Below, one piece after another: positions 37,527-47,544 of a DNA stretch of 64,000 nucleotides (within the stretch, counting starts at the first letter, position 1; every line of letters begins with the position of its first letter). The DNA is taken from contig NZ_JJMW01000015.1 of the NCBI RefSeq assembly GCF_000714435.1, positions 1 through 64,000 of the forward strand. The letters run 5' to 3'. The notes under the pieces are model-generated. The model was given only the letters and a program-made list of their open reading frames with translations, was not told the DNA's origin and searched no databases. The stretch comes from Exiguobacterium alkaliphilum 12/1 (GTDB lineage: Bacteria; Bacillota; Bacilli; Exiguobacteriales; Exiguobacteriaceae). A program made the translations under genes and the position numbers.

Positions 37527-39929
37527 TTGGACTATTTTAAACATCAAGACATCGAGCCGAAATGGCAAAAGCGTTGGGAAGAGAAGGATGCGTTCCGGAC
37601 GACAGAAGATCCGGACAAGGAGTGTTTCTACGTCCTTGACATGTTCCCATATCCGTCAGGAGCCGGACTTCACGTCGGTCACCCGGAAGGTTACACGGCG
37701 ACGGACATCATCGCCCGCATGAAACGGATGCAAGGCTTCAACGTGCTCCATCCGATGGGATGGGACGCGTTCGGTCTTCCGGCCGAGCAGTATGCGTTAG
37801 ACACAGGGAACGACCCGCGCGAGTTCACAGAGCGCAACATCGGCACGTTCCGACGCCAGTTAAAAGAACTCGGTTTCTCATACGATTGGGACCGTGAAAT
37901 CAGCACGACGGACCCGAAATACTATAAATGGACGCAATGGATCTTCACACAGCTCCACGACCGCGGACTCGCCTACGTCGACGAAGTCGCCGTCAACTGG
38001 TGCCCGGCCCTCGGGACTGTGCTTGCCAACGAAGAAGTCATCGACGGGTTATCGGAGCGCGGAAACCATCCGGTCTATCGTGTGCCGATGAAACAGTGGG
38101 TGCTTCGCATCACGGAATACGCCGAGCGCTTGCTCGACGATTTAGAGGGGCTTGACTGGCCAGACAGTGTCAAAGAGATGCAACGCAACTGGATTGGCAA
38201 GTCGGTCGGGGCCGAAGTCGATTTCAAAGTCGACGGTCACGATAAAGTCGTGACGGTGTTCACGACACGTCCGGACACACTTTACGGCGCGACATACGTC
38301 ACGCTCGCACCGGAACACCCATTCGTGAAAGCGATCGCGACACCTGAACAAGTCGTCGCCATCGAAGCGTACGTCGAAGAAGTCTCGAAAAAGACAGACC
38401 TCGAGCGGACCGACCTCGCCAAAGAGAAGACGGGTGTATTCACCGGCGCTTACGCGATCAACCCGGTCAATGGCGAGAAACTTCCGGTTTGGATTGCCGA
38501 CTATGTGTTGTCGACATACGGCACGGGCGCGGTCATGGCCGTACCTGGACATGATGACCGCGACTATGAGTTCGCGAAGACGTTCGACCTCCCAATCCGC
38601 GAAGTCGTCACAGGCGGCAACTTGGAGGAGGCGGCTTACGTCGAAGACGGCGTTCACGTCAACTCAGGCTCGCTTGACGGGCTCAACAAAGCCGATGCGA
38701 TTGCCAAAATCATCGAAGAACTCGAATTCGCCGGCACTGGCCGCGCCAAGACGACGTATCGTCTCCGAGATTGGTTGTTCAGTCGCCAACGCTATTGGGG
38801 CGAGCCGATTCCAATCATTCATATGGAAGATGGCACACTCAAGACGGTAGCGGTCGAAGAGCTTCCGCTCGAACTCCCAATCATCGATGAAATCAAACCG
38901 TCGGGTACGGGCGAATCACCGCTTGCGAACGCGGACGAGTGGTTGACATACACGGACCCGGTGACAGGAGAGAAGGGGCGTCGCGAGACGAACACGATGC
39001 CACAGTGGGCCGGCAGCTGCTGGTACTACATTCGCTTCATCGATCCGCATAACGAGGACATGATCGCCGACCCAGAGAAGTTGAAGCGCTGGCTCCCGGT
39101 CGACTTGTATATCGGTGGTACGGAGCATGCGGTCCTTCACTTGCTCTATGCACGTTTCTGGCATAAAGTGCTCTACGACATCGGCATCGTTCCGACGAAC
39201 GAGCCATTCCAAAAGCTCTATAACCAAGGGATGATCCTCGGTGAGAACAACGAGAAGATGTCGAAGTCAAAAGGCAACGTCGTCAACCCGGACGACATCA
39301 TCAAATCGCACGGTGCCGACACGCTCCGTCTTTATGAGATGTTCATGGGACCGCTCGACGCGGCCATCGCCTGGTCGACGAACGGACTTGACGGCGCTCG
39401 TCGCTTCCTCGACCGCGTCTGGCGTTTGTTCGACCAAACGGAGCTCACAGACGGCGCGCCGACGGCCGACTTCGAGCGGACATACCATCAGACGGTGAAA
39501 AAAGTGACCGAAGACTACGAGGCGCTCCGTTTTAACACGGCCATCTCGCAACTCATGGTCTTCATCAACGAGGCGTACAAACAAGACACGCTTCCAAAAC
39601 AAGAGATGGTCAACTTCATCAAGATGCTCGCCCCGGTCGCGCCACACTTGGCCGAAGAATTGTGGGAGCGTCTCGGCATGACGGAAGACTTGACGTACGC
39701 GGCCTGGCCGACGTTCGATGAGTCGAAACTCGTCAGCGACACGATTGAAGTCGTCATCCAAGTGAACGGGAAGCTTCGTGCGAAGATGCACGTGGCCCGT
39801 GACGCTTCGAAAGAAGTACTCGAGGCTGATGCGCTCGCGAACGAACGCGTTCAAGAGTTCACGGAAGGAAAGACGGTCCGCAAAGTGATTGTCGTACCTG
39901 GTAAACTCGTCAATATCGTCGTAGGATGA
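37527..39929 (+). CDS. leuS: Leucyl-tRNA synthetase
   Basis: An 800-residue class I synthetase. The HIGH-type motif is HVGHPEG in [13 protein letters not shown] (about 45), and KMSKS is in [11 protein letters not shown] (about 575). The CP1 editing domain with TTRPDT sits between them. It starts at TTG 37527 after AGAGGAGG. Expression is controlled by the T-box leader. Confidence 0.98.
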   Translation: MDYFKHQDIEPKWQKRWEEKDAFRTTEDPDKECFYVLDMFPYPSGAGLHVGHPEGYTATDIIARMKRMQGFNVLHPMGWDAFGLPAEQYALDTGNDPREFTERNIGTFRRQLKELGFSYDWDREISTTDPKYYKWTQWIFTQLHDRGLAYVDEVAVNWCPALGTVLANEEVIDGLSERGNHPVYRVPMKQWVLRITEYAERLLDDLEGLDWPDSVKEMQRNWIGKSVGAEVDFKVDGHDKVVTVFTTRPDTLYGATYVTLAPEHPFVKAIATPEQVVAIEAYVEEVSKKTDLERTDLAKEKTGVFTGAYAINPVNGEKLPVWIADYVLSTYGTGAVMAVPGHDDRDYEFAKTFDLPIREVVTGGNLEEAAYVEDGVHVNSGSLDGLNKADAIAKIIEELEFAGTGRAKTTYRLRDWLFSRQRYWGEPIPIIHMEDGTLKTVAVEELPLELPIIDEIKPSGTGESPLANADEWLTYTDPVTGEKGRRETNTMPQWAGSCWYYIRFIDPHNEDMIADPEKLKRWLPVDLYIGGTEHAVLHLLYARFWHKVLYDIGIVPTNEPFQKLYNQGMILGENNEKMSKSKGNVVNPDDIIKSHGADTLRLYEMFMGPLDAAIAWSTNGLDGARRFLDRVWRLFDQTELTDGAPTADFERTYHQTVKKVTEDYEALRFNTAISQLMVFINEAYKQDTLPKQEMVNFIKMLAPVAPHLAEELWERLGMTEDLTYAAWPTFDESKLVSDTIEVVIQVNGKLRAKMHVARDASKEVLEADALANERVQEFTEGKTVRKVIVVPGKLVNIVVG

Positions 39930-39934
39930 CCGAA

Positions 39935-39966
39935 GAGAACGTGTGACATTGTCACATGTTCTTTTC
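39935..39966 (+). terminator. Terminator of leuS
   Basis: GAACGTGTGAC pairs with GTCACATGTTC, followed by TTTTC and further T. Confidence 0.85.
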
Positions 39967-40047
39967 TTTTTCCTGACGCCGTTTTCTTTTTCGAGAGGGT
40001 TTGTTACACTAAAGGGCGATACTGCAGAAAAAGGGGACAAACCGTCC

Positions 40048-41115
40048 ATGAAACGTTCTTACGTACTATTTACGACCTCGTTCGCCGTGTTGGTCGGGAT
40101 GATTCTCTGTTACGTGCTCGTCTTTTCCGACGAGGAGATTCAACGACAAATCGGCGCGACGTTTGATAAAATCGAGATTCAGACGAGCCATCAAGCGACA
40201 CCGCTCCCGCCGGTCGAGGCCTCGCCCGACGATGAGGACATCGATACGACCGATGCGCTCGAACAGATTCAACAGATTGACGAAGTGTACTACAGCGACA
40301 CGATTGGTGCCTACCTCGTCTTGACGGACAATCGTGAGTTCTTCGAAGTGAGCGGAAACGCCAACCGTGTCATCGCTTCGCTCCAACTCGAAAACGAAGG
40401 ACAAACGTTGAAGCTGAGCGAGTTCATCGGCATGCGGATGATCACCGAGACGAAAATCTTTGCGGTCACGGACAAGGGCGTCCTCGTGACGATTGAACGG
40501 GAAGGCGGTCGCTGGGTCGAGCAAGAACGAAAAGCGATTGCCGGCATCCGACCGAACGACCGCTTGTTCGGTCTCGGCTTTGACCAGACGACCGAACGCT
40601 TAATCATTATGAACCGTGAATCGGGAACGACCGACGTCGAGCTCCTCTACATCGAAGAGCGCATCACGGAAGTCGAGACGGAGGAGCGGAATGAGCCCGA
40701 GGGTGAGTCGAGCGGTAGCGACGAAGCGACGGGAGAAGAGACAATCGATGTCGATGCGGTCTCACCAGAAGACGAAGCGTTACAGACTGAGGCCGAACCT
40801 GATCCGGAACCGCTCAGCGAGTGGGCGATTGAATCGCGCAAAGCGCTCACGACGACCGGTATGAGCGCCTCGATTCAACAAAAATTCGAGAAGTTCCGCG
40901 GCGTCGGGCTCGTCGAACGACAAGGCCGGATTTACGTCCTTGACTCCGAAGAGCTCGTCTTATACACCATCAACCCGAATGAAGGAACGATGAACGGCCA
41001 GATGGTGACACCGCGCGTGTACGGATCGACCGGGATGTTCCTGCAAGACAACGAGATTTTTGCAATCGTACGACCAGACGTGTTCGACCTGGACGCTTTC
41101 GTCTCGGTCGACTGA
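40048..41115 (+). CDS. Membrane-anchored extracytoplasmic protein of unknown function
   Basis: A 355-residue protein. One N-terminal membrane segment (about 5-26) is followed by an outside region. An acidic stretch rich in Glu, Asp, Ser and Thr (about 205-265) interrupts beta-rich sequence. Repeated short beta segments (VYYSDTIGAYLVLTD, RLIIMNRESG, GRIYVLDSEELVLYTI) suggest a propeller-like fold, an inference only. No family is recognised. ATG 40048 has AAGGGG some way upstream; the open frame begins earlier without a ribosome site. Confidence 0.6.
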   Translation: MKRSYVLFTTSFAVLVGMILCYVLVFSDEEIQRQIGATFDKIEIQTSHQATPLPPVEASPDDEDIDTTDALEQIQQIDEVYYSDTIGAYLVLTDNREFFEVSGNANRVIASLQLENEGQTLKLSEFIGMRMITETKIFAVTDKGVLVTIEREGGRWVEQERKAIAGIRPNDRLFGLGFDQTTERLIIMNRESGTTDVELLYIEERITEVETEERNEPEGESSGSDEATGEETIDVDAVSPEDEALQTEAEPDPEPLSEWAIESRKALTTTGMSASIQQKFEKFRGVGLVERQGRIYVLDSEELVLYTINPNEGTMNGQMVTPRVYGSTGMFLQDNEIFAIVRPDVFDLDAFVSVD

Positions 41116-41129
41116 TAGGAGAGGGTACT

Positions 41130-41639
41130 ATGAGTAAACGCTATTTTTTTGAAGAGGTCCGCCAGTTCCATGAGACGTTCGGACACCCGGAAGCGAAGAC
41201 ACCGGAACCACTCGTCCTTGACCGTGCCGTCAAACGCTCGGTCTGGACGGCCGAAGAAGCGGTCGTCGAGTTTTTACACCAATCGTCTCGTAACGAAGCG
41301 GAATTTTTAGAGGCCGTCGCCGCATTCAAGCAAGGTCTAGACCAAGCGGTCGAGAAGTCGTTATCGATGCCGTTGCCCGAATCGGACGTCGAGCGTCTCG
41401 TCGGACAAGGCGATGCGCTTACGGACGCGCTCTACTTCGTCATGGGCAGCTTCGTCGAGCTCGGGCTTGACCCGGTGCCGATGTTTGAAATCGTACAACG
41501 GGCGAATATGGCGAAACTCGGTCCGGACGGCAAACCGATTTTGCGCGAATCGGACAATAAAATCATGAAGCCAGAAGGGTGGATGCCGCCTGAGCCAGAG
41601 CTCGAGGCTGAAGTGCTCCGACAGATGGCAAAAAAATAA
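41130..41639 (+). CDS. MazG/PRA-PH-like NTP pyrophosphohydrolase fold protein
   Basis: A 169-residue helical protein. EEAVVEFLHQSS (about 36), DALTDALYFVMGSFVELGLDP (about 93-113) and FEIVQRANMAKLGPDGKPI (about 116-134) match the phosphoribosyl-ATP pyrophosphohydrolase-like family, which includes proteins annotated as HAD Cof-like. It probably hydrolyses a nucleotide; the substrate is unknown. GGAGAGGG precedes the start. Confidence 0.7.
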   Translation: MSKRYFFEEVRQFHETFGHPEAKTPEPLVLDRAVKRSVWTAEEAVVEFLHQSSRNEAEFLEAVAAFKQGLDQAVEKSLSMPLPESDVERLVGQGDALTDALYFVMGSFVELGLDPVPMFEIVQRANMAKLGPDGKPILRESDNKIMKPEGWMPPEPELEAEVLRQMAKK

Positions 41640-41668
41640 GAGTAGGTGGTCGCGACCACCTACTCTTA
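41638..41668. terminator. Bidirectional terminator
   Basis: AAGAGTAGGTGGTCG pairs with CGACCACCTACTCTT with almost no loop, between convergent genes. Confidence 0.85.
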
Positions 41669-42937
41669 TTTTGCTTCAACAGAAGCGAACTCGGCTGCAT
41701 GCGACCCCGCGCAATGCCCGGTCGTGAATGCCGCCGTGATGTTATAGCCGCCCGTATAACCGTGGATATCGAGCACTTCGCCGGCGAAGAATAGGCCAGG
41801 TGCCTTTTTCGACATCATCGTCTGCGGGGCGATCTCTTTGACGGAGACACCGCCGCCGGTGACGAACGCCTTGTCGAAGTCGAGCGTGCCGATGGCGTGA
41901 AGCTCGAACGCCTTCAGCTGAGTCGCGAAATCGAGGACCGATTGCTTCTTCAACTGACTCGCGTCTTCTTCACCGAACGCGAGTGCCGCGAGCAACAAGT
42001 CGAGCATCCGTTCCGGGATGAAACCTTTCCAGACGTTTTTGACGGCTCGTTTCGGTTGCGACTGAACTTGTTTGAGTAGTTCTTGATACAGTTCGTCGCG
42101 CGCCATGTCCGGGAACAAGTCGAGCGACAACGTCACGACACGTTCTTTACTACGCTTACGCTCTTTAATCGTATACTGGCTGCAACGAAGGGCAATCGGT
42201 CCGGAGATACCGAAGTGCGTGAAAATCATGTCCCCGCGATGCGTCTTGATCGGCTTCCCTTTTTTACCGTGGACGGTGAGGGCGACGTCTCGTAGCGAGA
42301 GGCCTTGCAGTTCCTTCGTCCCGATGAAGGCGTCGTTCAATTTGATGGGCACCTCGGTCGGGAACAGTTCGGTGATCGTGTGACCGGCCTTCTCGGCCCA
42401 AGGGTAGCCGTCGCCAGTCGATCCGGTATGCGGGACCGACTGTCCGCCGACGGCAATCACGCATGCGTTCGCCTCGATACGTTCCCCGTCTTCGAGTTCG
42501 ACGGCTGTGAACTCGTTTTCTTCATTAAAATGGAGCGTCTTTACTTTGGCGTTCTTTCGAATCTCGACGCCGAGGTCGTCGATGGCACGGAGCAACGTAT
42601 TGACGACGTCTTGTGCCTTGTCGGTCACCGGGAACATCCGACCGTTGTCTTCTTCTTTCAACGGGATGCCGAATCCGGTGAACAAATCAATGATGGATTG
42701 ATTGTCGAACTGGGCGAGGGCGCTGTAAAGGAAACGACCGTTCCCGGGGATAAACTGGACAAGTTCGTCGACCGGTTTCCGATTCGTCACGTTACAACGG
42801 CCGCCGCCAGAGATCGCGAGCTTGCGCCCGAGTTTTGAGCCTTTGTCGATGAGGAGCGTGCGCGCGCCGGCTTTCGCCGCGGCATAAGTGGCCATGAGAC
42901 CGCTCGGCCCGCCTCCGATGATGATGACGTCTTTCAT
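41666..42937 (-). CDS. ytfP: FAD-dependent oxidoreductase (YtfP, HI0933/BaiN family)
   Basis: A 423-residue flavoprotein. The dinucleotide fold VIIIGGGPSGLMA begins the protein, SGGGRCNVTN near 50 is a family hallmark, and the C-terminal GLFFAGEVLDIHGYTGGYN binds FAD. The family resembles BaiN and has no settled physiological substrate in Bacillota. ATG 42937 follows ACGAGGT; the longer open frame is ignored. It is divergent from ytgP. Confidence 0.9.
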   Translation of the reverse strand: MKDVIIIGGGPSGLMATYAAAKAGARTLLIDKGSKLGRKLAISGGGRCNVTNRKPVDELVQFIPGNGRFLYSALAQFDNQSIIDLFTGFGIPLKEEDNGRMFPVTDKAQDVVNTLLRAIDDLGVEIRKNAKVKTLHFNEENEFTAVELEDGERIEANACVIAVGGQSVPHTGSTGDGYPWAEKAGHTITELFPTEVPIKLNDAFIGTKELQGLSLRDVALTVHGKKGKPIKTHRGDMIFTHFGISGPIALRCSQYTIKERKRSKERVVTLSLDLFPDMARDELYQELLKQVQSQPKRAVKNVWKGFIPERMLDLLLAALAFGEEDASQLKKQSVLDFATQLKAFELHAIGTLDFDKAFVTGGGVSVKEIAPQTMMSKKAPGLFFAGEVLDIHGYTGGYNITAAFTTGHCAGSHAAEFASVEAK

Positions 42938-43077
42938 GATGGTATACCTCGTTTCTATCAAATCGATCGGTAAAATTATCGTAACTTTATTATCCGCAAC
43001 AGTAAGAGTATAATGAGAAACAGTTGTTTTGTAAAACGAAGTCATTTCATGATGAACCGAATAGATGGAGGTAACGC

Positions 43078-44775
43078 ATGTCATCAAGCGTCAAACAAGA
43101 TTCAGGAAGAGAGTCGTTCGTCAGAGGGACGCTCCTTCTATCCGCCGGGAACTTGATTTCTCGGATGCTCGGGTTGTTATATACGTTCCCGTTCCAAGCG
43201 ATGGTCGGGATTGCCGGTGTCACGCTCTATCAGGCGGCGTATACGTATTACGCACTCATGATCGCCATCTCGACGGCGGGCATTCCGGTCGCCGTCTCGA
43301 AGTTCATCGCCAAGTATAACGCGCTTGGCGAATACGGGACGAGTCAACGCTTGTTCCGACAAGGGATGAAACTTATGCTCGCTACCGGCGTCGTCGCATT
43401 TCTCATCTTATTTTTTGCGGCACCTTGGCTCTCGGAGCTGATGGTCCGTAACTCCGACAACAATCAGCAATATGTCGACTCGCTCACGCTCGTCACGCGC
43501 AGCGTCAGCTTCGCACTCCTCCTCATCCCGGCGATGAGCATGGTCCGCGGTTATTTCCAAGGTCATCAAGACATGGCACCGACGGCAATCTCACAAGTCA
43601 TCGAACAGATCGTCCGCATCTTGTTCCTGCTCAGCGGGACGATGCTCGTCTTGTTCGTCTTAGCGGATTCGGAATTGATTCGACCGCTCGCCGATACGCT
43701 CGGCGGAACCGGTGCGGTCGAGACGACAGAGTTGAACGGATTAAAAGTGCTCGCCGTCACGATCGCGACGTTCAGCGCGTTCATCGGAGCGATCGGTAGT
43801 ATCGTCGTGTTGGCCATTTACTGGCGGAAACGAAAGCTGATCCACACGAATACGGAAAATCCGGAAGAAACGCCGGTCCGGTCGATGAAGTCGCTCTTGC
43901 TCGAGCTACTCAGCTATTCGATTCCAATCGTCATGGTCGGACTGTCGACACCGCTCTATCAGTTCGTCGACCAGTTGACGATGGTGAACACGCTTCTCAA
44001 TTCAGGGAAGACGGTGTCCGAGGCGACGTCGGCGTTCGGATTCTTGACTGGGAACGCCCATAAAATCGTCTTGATTCCCGTGTCGATTGCAGCGAGTGTG
44101 TCGATGGCGACCATCCCGCTCGTCACGCGTTCGTTTACGCACGGAGACATGACGAAAGTGCGCAACCAAGTGAATCACATCTTCCAAGTGTCGTTCTTCG
44201 TGACGATTCCAGCCGTCATCGGTCTCGTCGCATTGGCTGAACCGTTGTTCGGGACGTTGTTCCCGCGTGACCGGGAAGGGTGGGTGTACTTACTTCACTA
44301 CGCGCCGAGTGCGTTCTTCTTGGCGTACTACTCGGTAGCGGCCGCGATTCTACAAGGAATCAATCGGCAATATTTCACCATCTTTGCCACGGCGATGGGA
44401 CTCCTCGCTAAAGTCGTCTTGAACGTCCCGTTCGTCTATTTGCTCGGCGGCATCGGGGCCGGTTATGCGACGATTGCCGGCTATATCGTCGCCATCGTCC
44501 TCATGGTTTGGAAGATTCAACGGGCGCTCCAGTTCCCGTATAAACAGTTGCTCCGCCGAACGATGCTCATGTTCGCGATGGGGGCTGTCATGTTTATCGT
44601 CGTCTATGGGTCGTTGTTCGTTACGTTGAATCAAGAACCGAGCTGGGGGAATGACATTCTCGCGACGTTCGTCGGCTTCGGTCTCGGCCTCATCGTCTAC
44701 GGCTATCTCGGTTGGAGAAGTCATTTGGCCGGTAAGTTGTTAGGGAAACGATTCGAGTATCGGAGGAAAGCATAA
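43078..44775 (+). CDS. ytgP: Polysaccharide/lipid flippase, MurJ-type (YtgP)
   Basis: A 565-residue MATE/MOP superfamily membrane protein with about 14 hydrophobic helices, starting with a SFVRGTLLLSAGNLISRMLG segment typical of this group. B. subtilis YtgP acts as a MurJ-type lipid II flippase. A related group includes SpoVB. The ATG follows TGGAGGT. Its stop overlaps the next start (TAATG). Confidence 0.9.
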   Translation: MSSSVKQDSGRESFVRGTLLLSAGNLISRMLGLLYTFPFQAMVGIAGVTLYQAAYTYYALMIAISTAGIPVAVSKFIAKYNALGEYGTSQRLFRQGMKLMLATGVVAFLILFFAAPWLSELMVRNSDNNQQYVDSLTLVTRSVSFALLLIPAMSMVRGYFQGHQDMAPTAISQVIEQIVRILFLLSGTMLVLFVLADSELIRPLADTLGGTGAVETTELNGLKVLAVTIATFSAFIGAIGSIVVLAIYWRKRKLIHTNTENPEETPVRSMKSLLLELLSYSIPIVMVGLSTPLYQFVDQLTMVNTLLNSGKTVSEATSAFGFLTGNAHKIVLIPVSIAASVSMATIPLVTRSFTHGDMTKVRNQVNHIFQVSFFVTIPAVIGLVALAEPLFGTLFPRDREGWVYLLHYAPSAFFLAYYSVAAAILQGINRQYFTIFATAMGLLAKVVLNVPFVYLLGGIGAGYATIAGYIVAIVLMVWKIQRALQFPYKQLLRRTMLMFAMGAVMFIVVYGSLFVTLNQEPSWGNDILATFVGFGLGLIVYGYLGWRSHLAGKLLGKRFEYRRKA

Positions 44776-45485
44776 TGCGGATTGATAAATTATTGGCCAA
44801 TATGGGGTATGGATCCCGAAAAGACGTCAAGCTGTTATTGAAACAAGGCGCTGTTCAAGTGGATGGTCAACCGGTGAAAGATGCGAAGCGGCATGTGAAA
44901 CCAGAGACAGAGGTTGTGACCGTGTTCGGTGAAGCGGTCGACTATAAACCGTTCGTCTACCTGATGATGAACAAACCGGAGGGCGTCGTCAGCGCGACCG
45001 AGGATCAAGTCGAGACGACGGTTCTCGAATTGATTGATCCGTCCTACGCACATTACGAACTGTTTCCGGTCGGACGGCTCGACAAGGACACGACCGGGCT
45101 ACTGTTGTTGACGAATGACGGGGCGTTCAATCATGCGCTCATGTCCCCGCGAAAGCACGTCGATAAAGTGTATGTCGCTGAAATCGATGGCGAGATGACC
45201 GTCGACGATGTGCGCCGGTTCGCCGAAGGCGTCGAGCTCGAAGACGGATACACGACGAAACCGGCCCGTCTTGAAGTGATTAGCCGGAACGGTCGTCGCT
45301 CGATGATTCGCCTGACGTTGTCTGAAGGCAAGTATCATCAGGTCAAACGGATGGTCGCGGCCGTCGGGAAACACGTCGAACGGCTCGAACGGATTCAAAT
45401 CGGGACGCTCGAACTAGACCCGACGCTCGAGCGGGGTGCTTACCGGGAGTTGACGCAAGAAGAATATGACGCCTTGTTGGCGTGA
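44775..45485 (+). CDS. RsuA/RluB-type pseudouridine synthase
   Basis: A 236-residue enzyme with an N-terminal S4 RNA-binding domain (about 1-60, MRIDKLLANMGYGSRKDVK) and a pseudouridine synthase domain. The catalytic aspartate is in GRLDKDTTGLLLLTND (about 100-115). It isomerises a uridine in ribosomal RNA; small-subunit (RsuA) or large-subunit (RluB) cannot be separated safely. It is probably co-transcribed with ytgP. Confidence 0.92.
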   Translation: MRIDKLLANMGYGSRKDVKLLLKQGAVQVDGQPVKDAKRHVKPETEVVTVFGEAVDYKPFVYLMMNKPEGVVSATEDQVETTVLELIDPSYAHYELFPVGRLDKDTTGLLLLTNDGAFNHALMSPRKHVDKVYVAEIDGEMTVDDVRRFAEGVELEDGYTTKPARLEVISRNGRRSMIRLTLSEGKYHQVKRMVAAVGKHVERLERIQIGTLELDPTLERGAYRELTQEEYDALLA

Positions 45486-45493
45486 TGAAGCGA

Positions 45494-45521
45494 CCGATGG
45501 ACGAGTTGTCCATCGGTTTTC
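45494..45521 (+). terminator. Terminator of the ytgP operon
   Basis: CCGATGGAC pairs with GTCCATCGG around GAGTT, followed by TTTTC. Confidence 0.9.
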
Positions 45522-45569
45522 TTGCGCAAAAAAAGAAGCCTCAACTTGAGACTTCCACGTAATTTTTAT

Positions 45570-45791
45570 TCAGTTTGCCGTCTTCAGCGACCGTTTCGAT
45601 GCGGTCCACGTTCCGCGGCTCGGACTCTCAACAAGATTATTGTACTCAAGCACGTTCAAATCACGCTGGACAGTGCGCGATGTGATTCCGAACTCTTCTA
45701 CTAGTTCTGAAGTGGTGACGCATTCCCTTTCGTTTATGAACAAATAAATGGACTTGATGCGGGTTAGCATACGATCTGTTGAACCTTTCAT
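45570..45791 (-). CDS. ytzE: Small DeoR-type HTH regulator (YtzE-like)
   Basis: A 73-residue protein that is essentially one DeoR-type winged helix-turn-helix (RMLTRIKSIYLFINE, then EFGITSRTVQRDLNVL). It lacks the sugar-binding domain of full DeoR regulators, as B. subtilis YtzE does. The start at 45791 follows GGGAGG. Repeated ACGAACG motifs in its divergent promoter region with pepV could be its binding sites. Confidence 0.8.
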   Translation of the reverse strand: MKGSTDRMLTRIKSIYLFINERECVTTSELVEEFGITSRTVQRDLNVLEYNNLVESPSRGTWTASKRSLKTAN

Positions 45792-45832
45792 TGGATGACC
45801 TCCCAATGCGTAGAATGGTAAAGACATAACCG

Positions 45833-46043
45833 ACGAACGACAAAATGAAATATGAAATTGTTATTTTCTAAAATTACACCTTTAGTATACCGCTCTCGGA
45901 TAGAATTGCAAGTGAAAAGCACGAACGTTTCAAATGTAAAGTTGATGTTACGAACGTAAAAATCGAATGAATAATTTGTAAAACAGGTAAAATCAAGCTA
46001 AAAGACGAACGAAAAAAACTTTTCGAAATGAATGTTCGTCTTT
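45833..46043. promoter_or_regulatory. ytzE/pepV divergent region with repeated ACGAACG motifs
   Basis: ACGAACG occurs four times in direct orientation, starting at 45833, 45921, 45950 and 46005. AAAGACGAAC (46001-46010) also forms a perfect 10-bp inverted repeat with GTTCGTCTTT (46034-46043), just upstream of the likely pepV -10 (TATACT near 46055). This arrangement looks like an operator. Confidence 0.5.
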
Positions 46044-46097
46044 CTAACATTTGGATATACTAATATAGGAGACAACATTCGCAAAGGGGAGATTGAC

Positions 46098-47483
46098 ATG
46101 AACTGGAGACAAGAAGTCGATACACGAAAAGAGGCATTTCTAGACGACTTACACGGATTGCTTCGCATCCCGAGCGTGCTCGACGAATCAAAAGCAGGAC
46201 CGAATGAGCCGTTCGGACCGGACGTGCGCCAGGCCCTCGACTACATGCTCGAGCTCGGTCAGCGGGACGGGTTCACGACAAAAGACGTCGGCGGATACGC
46301 CGGACACCTCGAATACGGGGAAGGGGACGAACTCGTCGGCATTCTTTGCCACTTGGACGTTGTGCCGGCCGGGGAAGGTTGGACGTATGGGGCGTTCAAC
46401 CCGACGGTCGCGGACGGGAAAATTTTCGCGCGCGGCAGCAACGACGATAAAGGGCCGACACTTGCCGCGTATTACGGGTTAAAGATCGTGAAAGAGCTCG
46501 GTCTGCCGCTCTCGAAACGGGTTCGGCTCATCGCCGGGTGTGACGAAGAGAGTGAGTGGCGTTGCGTGCGCGAGTATTTCAAACAAGAAGAGATGCCGAC
46601 GTACGGATTCGCCCCAGACGCGGACTTTCCCATCATCAACGCGGAAAAAGGATTGTATGACGGGGTATTGAAACAAGTCCCAATTCAACGGGTACCGGGA
46701 GTGAAACATCAATTGATCTCGTTCATGAGCGGGGAACGTCCGAACATGGTCCCGGATTACGCGACGGCCGTCTTGAAGACGGACGATGTGCTCGAGGAGA
46801 AGTTTGAAGCTTACCTTGAAAAATATGAGGCGGACGGGACGTGTGTCTACGATAAAGGGGAGTACACGCTCACGATGCGTGGTGTCGCGGCCCATGCGAT
46901 GGAGCCGGATAACGGCGTGAACGCGGCCTACGTCCTCGCTGGATTCTTGTTGCCGCTGCCACTTGATATTCAAGGAGAGCGTTACATCGAATTCATCCGC
47001 CACGTCTTTGCCGATTCGCGGGGCATCTCCCTCGGAATCGAAGCGAGTGACGAGACGGGCGACTTGACCGTCAACGGCGGCGTGTTCCGTTATAACGAGG
47101 ATGAGCGCACAGCGACGCTCAACATCCGTTATCCGTACACGGCGAAATTCACGGAACGGTTGCAAAACTTGAAAGAAATCGCCTTGTCGTTCGGCTTCGA
47201 ACTGTCAACACGTCACCATATGCCACCGCATCACGTCGCGGAGGATCATCCACTCGTCAAGACGCTTCAAGCTGTATATGAACGGCAAACGGGCGAGTCG
47301 GCCAACTTGATGGCGATTGGCGGGGGGACTTACGCCCGTTCGCTCGAGGCCGGTGTCGCGTTCGGCGCGCTGTTCCCTGGTGCAAAAGATGTGGCCCATC
47401 AAGTCGATGAATACATGGAAATTGAAGATTTGTTACGGGCGGCTGCGATTTATGCGGAAGCCATCTATGAGCTCGCTAAATGA
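46098..47483 (+). CDS. pepV: PepV-type dipeptidase (M20 family)
   Basis: A 461-residue zinc dipeptidase. Metal ligands are visible in CHLDVVPAGEGW (about 95), GSNDDKGP (about 117) and the glutamates of AGCDEESEW (about 153), with a late histidine in ARS/ALFPG region. It hydrolyses dipeptides in the cytoplasm. ATG 46098 follows AAGGGGAG. B. subtilis YtjP is the counterpart. Confidence 0.93.
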   Translation: MNWRQEVDTRKEAFLDDLHGLLRIPSVLDESKAGPNEPFGPDVRQALDYMLELGQRDGFTTKDVGGYAGHLEYGEGDELVGILCHLDVVPAGEGWTYGAFNPTVADGKIFARGSNDDKGPTLAAYYGLKIVKELGLPLSKRVRLIAGCDEESEWRCVREYFKQEEMPTYGFAPDADFPIINAEKGLYDGVLKQVPIQRVPGVKHQLISFMSGERPNMVPDYATAVLKTDDVLEEKFEAYLEKYEADGTCVYDKGEYTLTMRGVAAHAMEPDNGVNAAYVLAGFLLPLPLDIQGERYIEFIRHVFADSRGISLGIEASDETGDLTVNGGVFRYNEDERTATLNIRYPYTAKFTERLQNLKEIALSFGFELSTRHHMPPHHVAEDHPLVKTLQAVYERQTGESANLMAIGGGTYARSLEAGVAFGALFPGAKDVAHQVDEYMEIEDLLRAAAIYAEAIYELAK

Positions 47484-47492
47484 AAAACACTC

Positions 47493-47521
47493 GGAGAGCT
47501 GACTGAATCGGTCAGCTCTCT
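47493..47521 (+). terminator. Terminator of pepV
   Basis: GAGAGCTGACTGA pairs with TCGGTCAGCTCTC with a short loop. The T tail is poor. Confidence 0.6.
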
Positions 47522-47544
47522 GCCTATTCGAAAGGAAGTTTATT

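Noticed and set aside
39267-40049. A 260-codon open frame antisense to the leuS 3' end
   Set aside because: It lies opposite the conserved LeuS C-terminal region, has arginine-rich composition typical of a complementary-strand shadow, and has no ribosome site.
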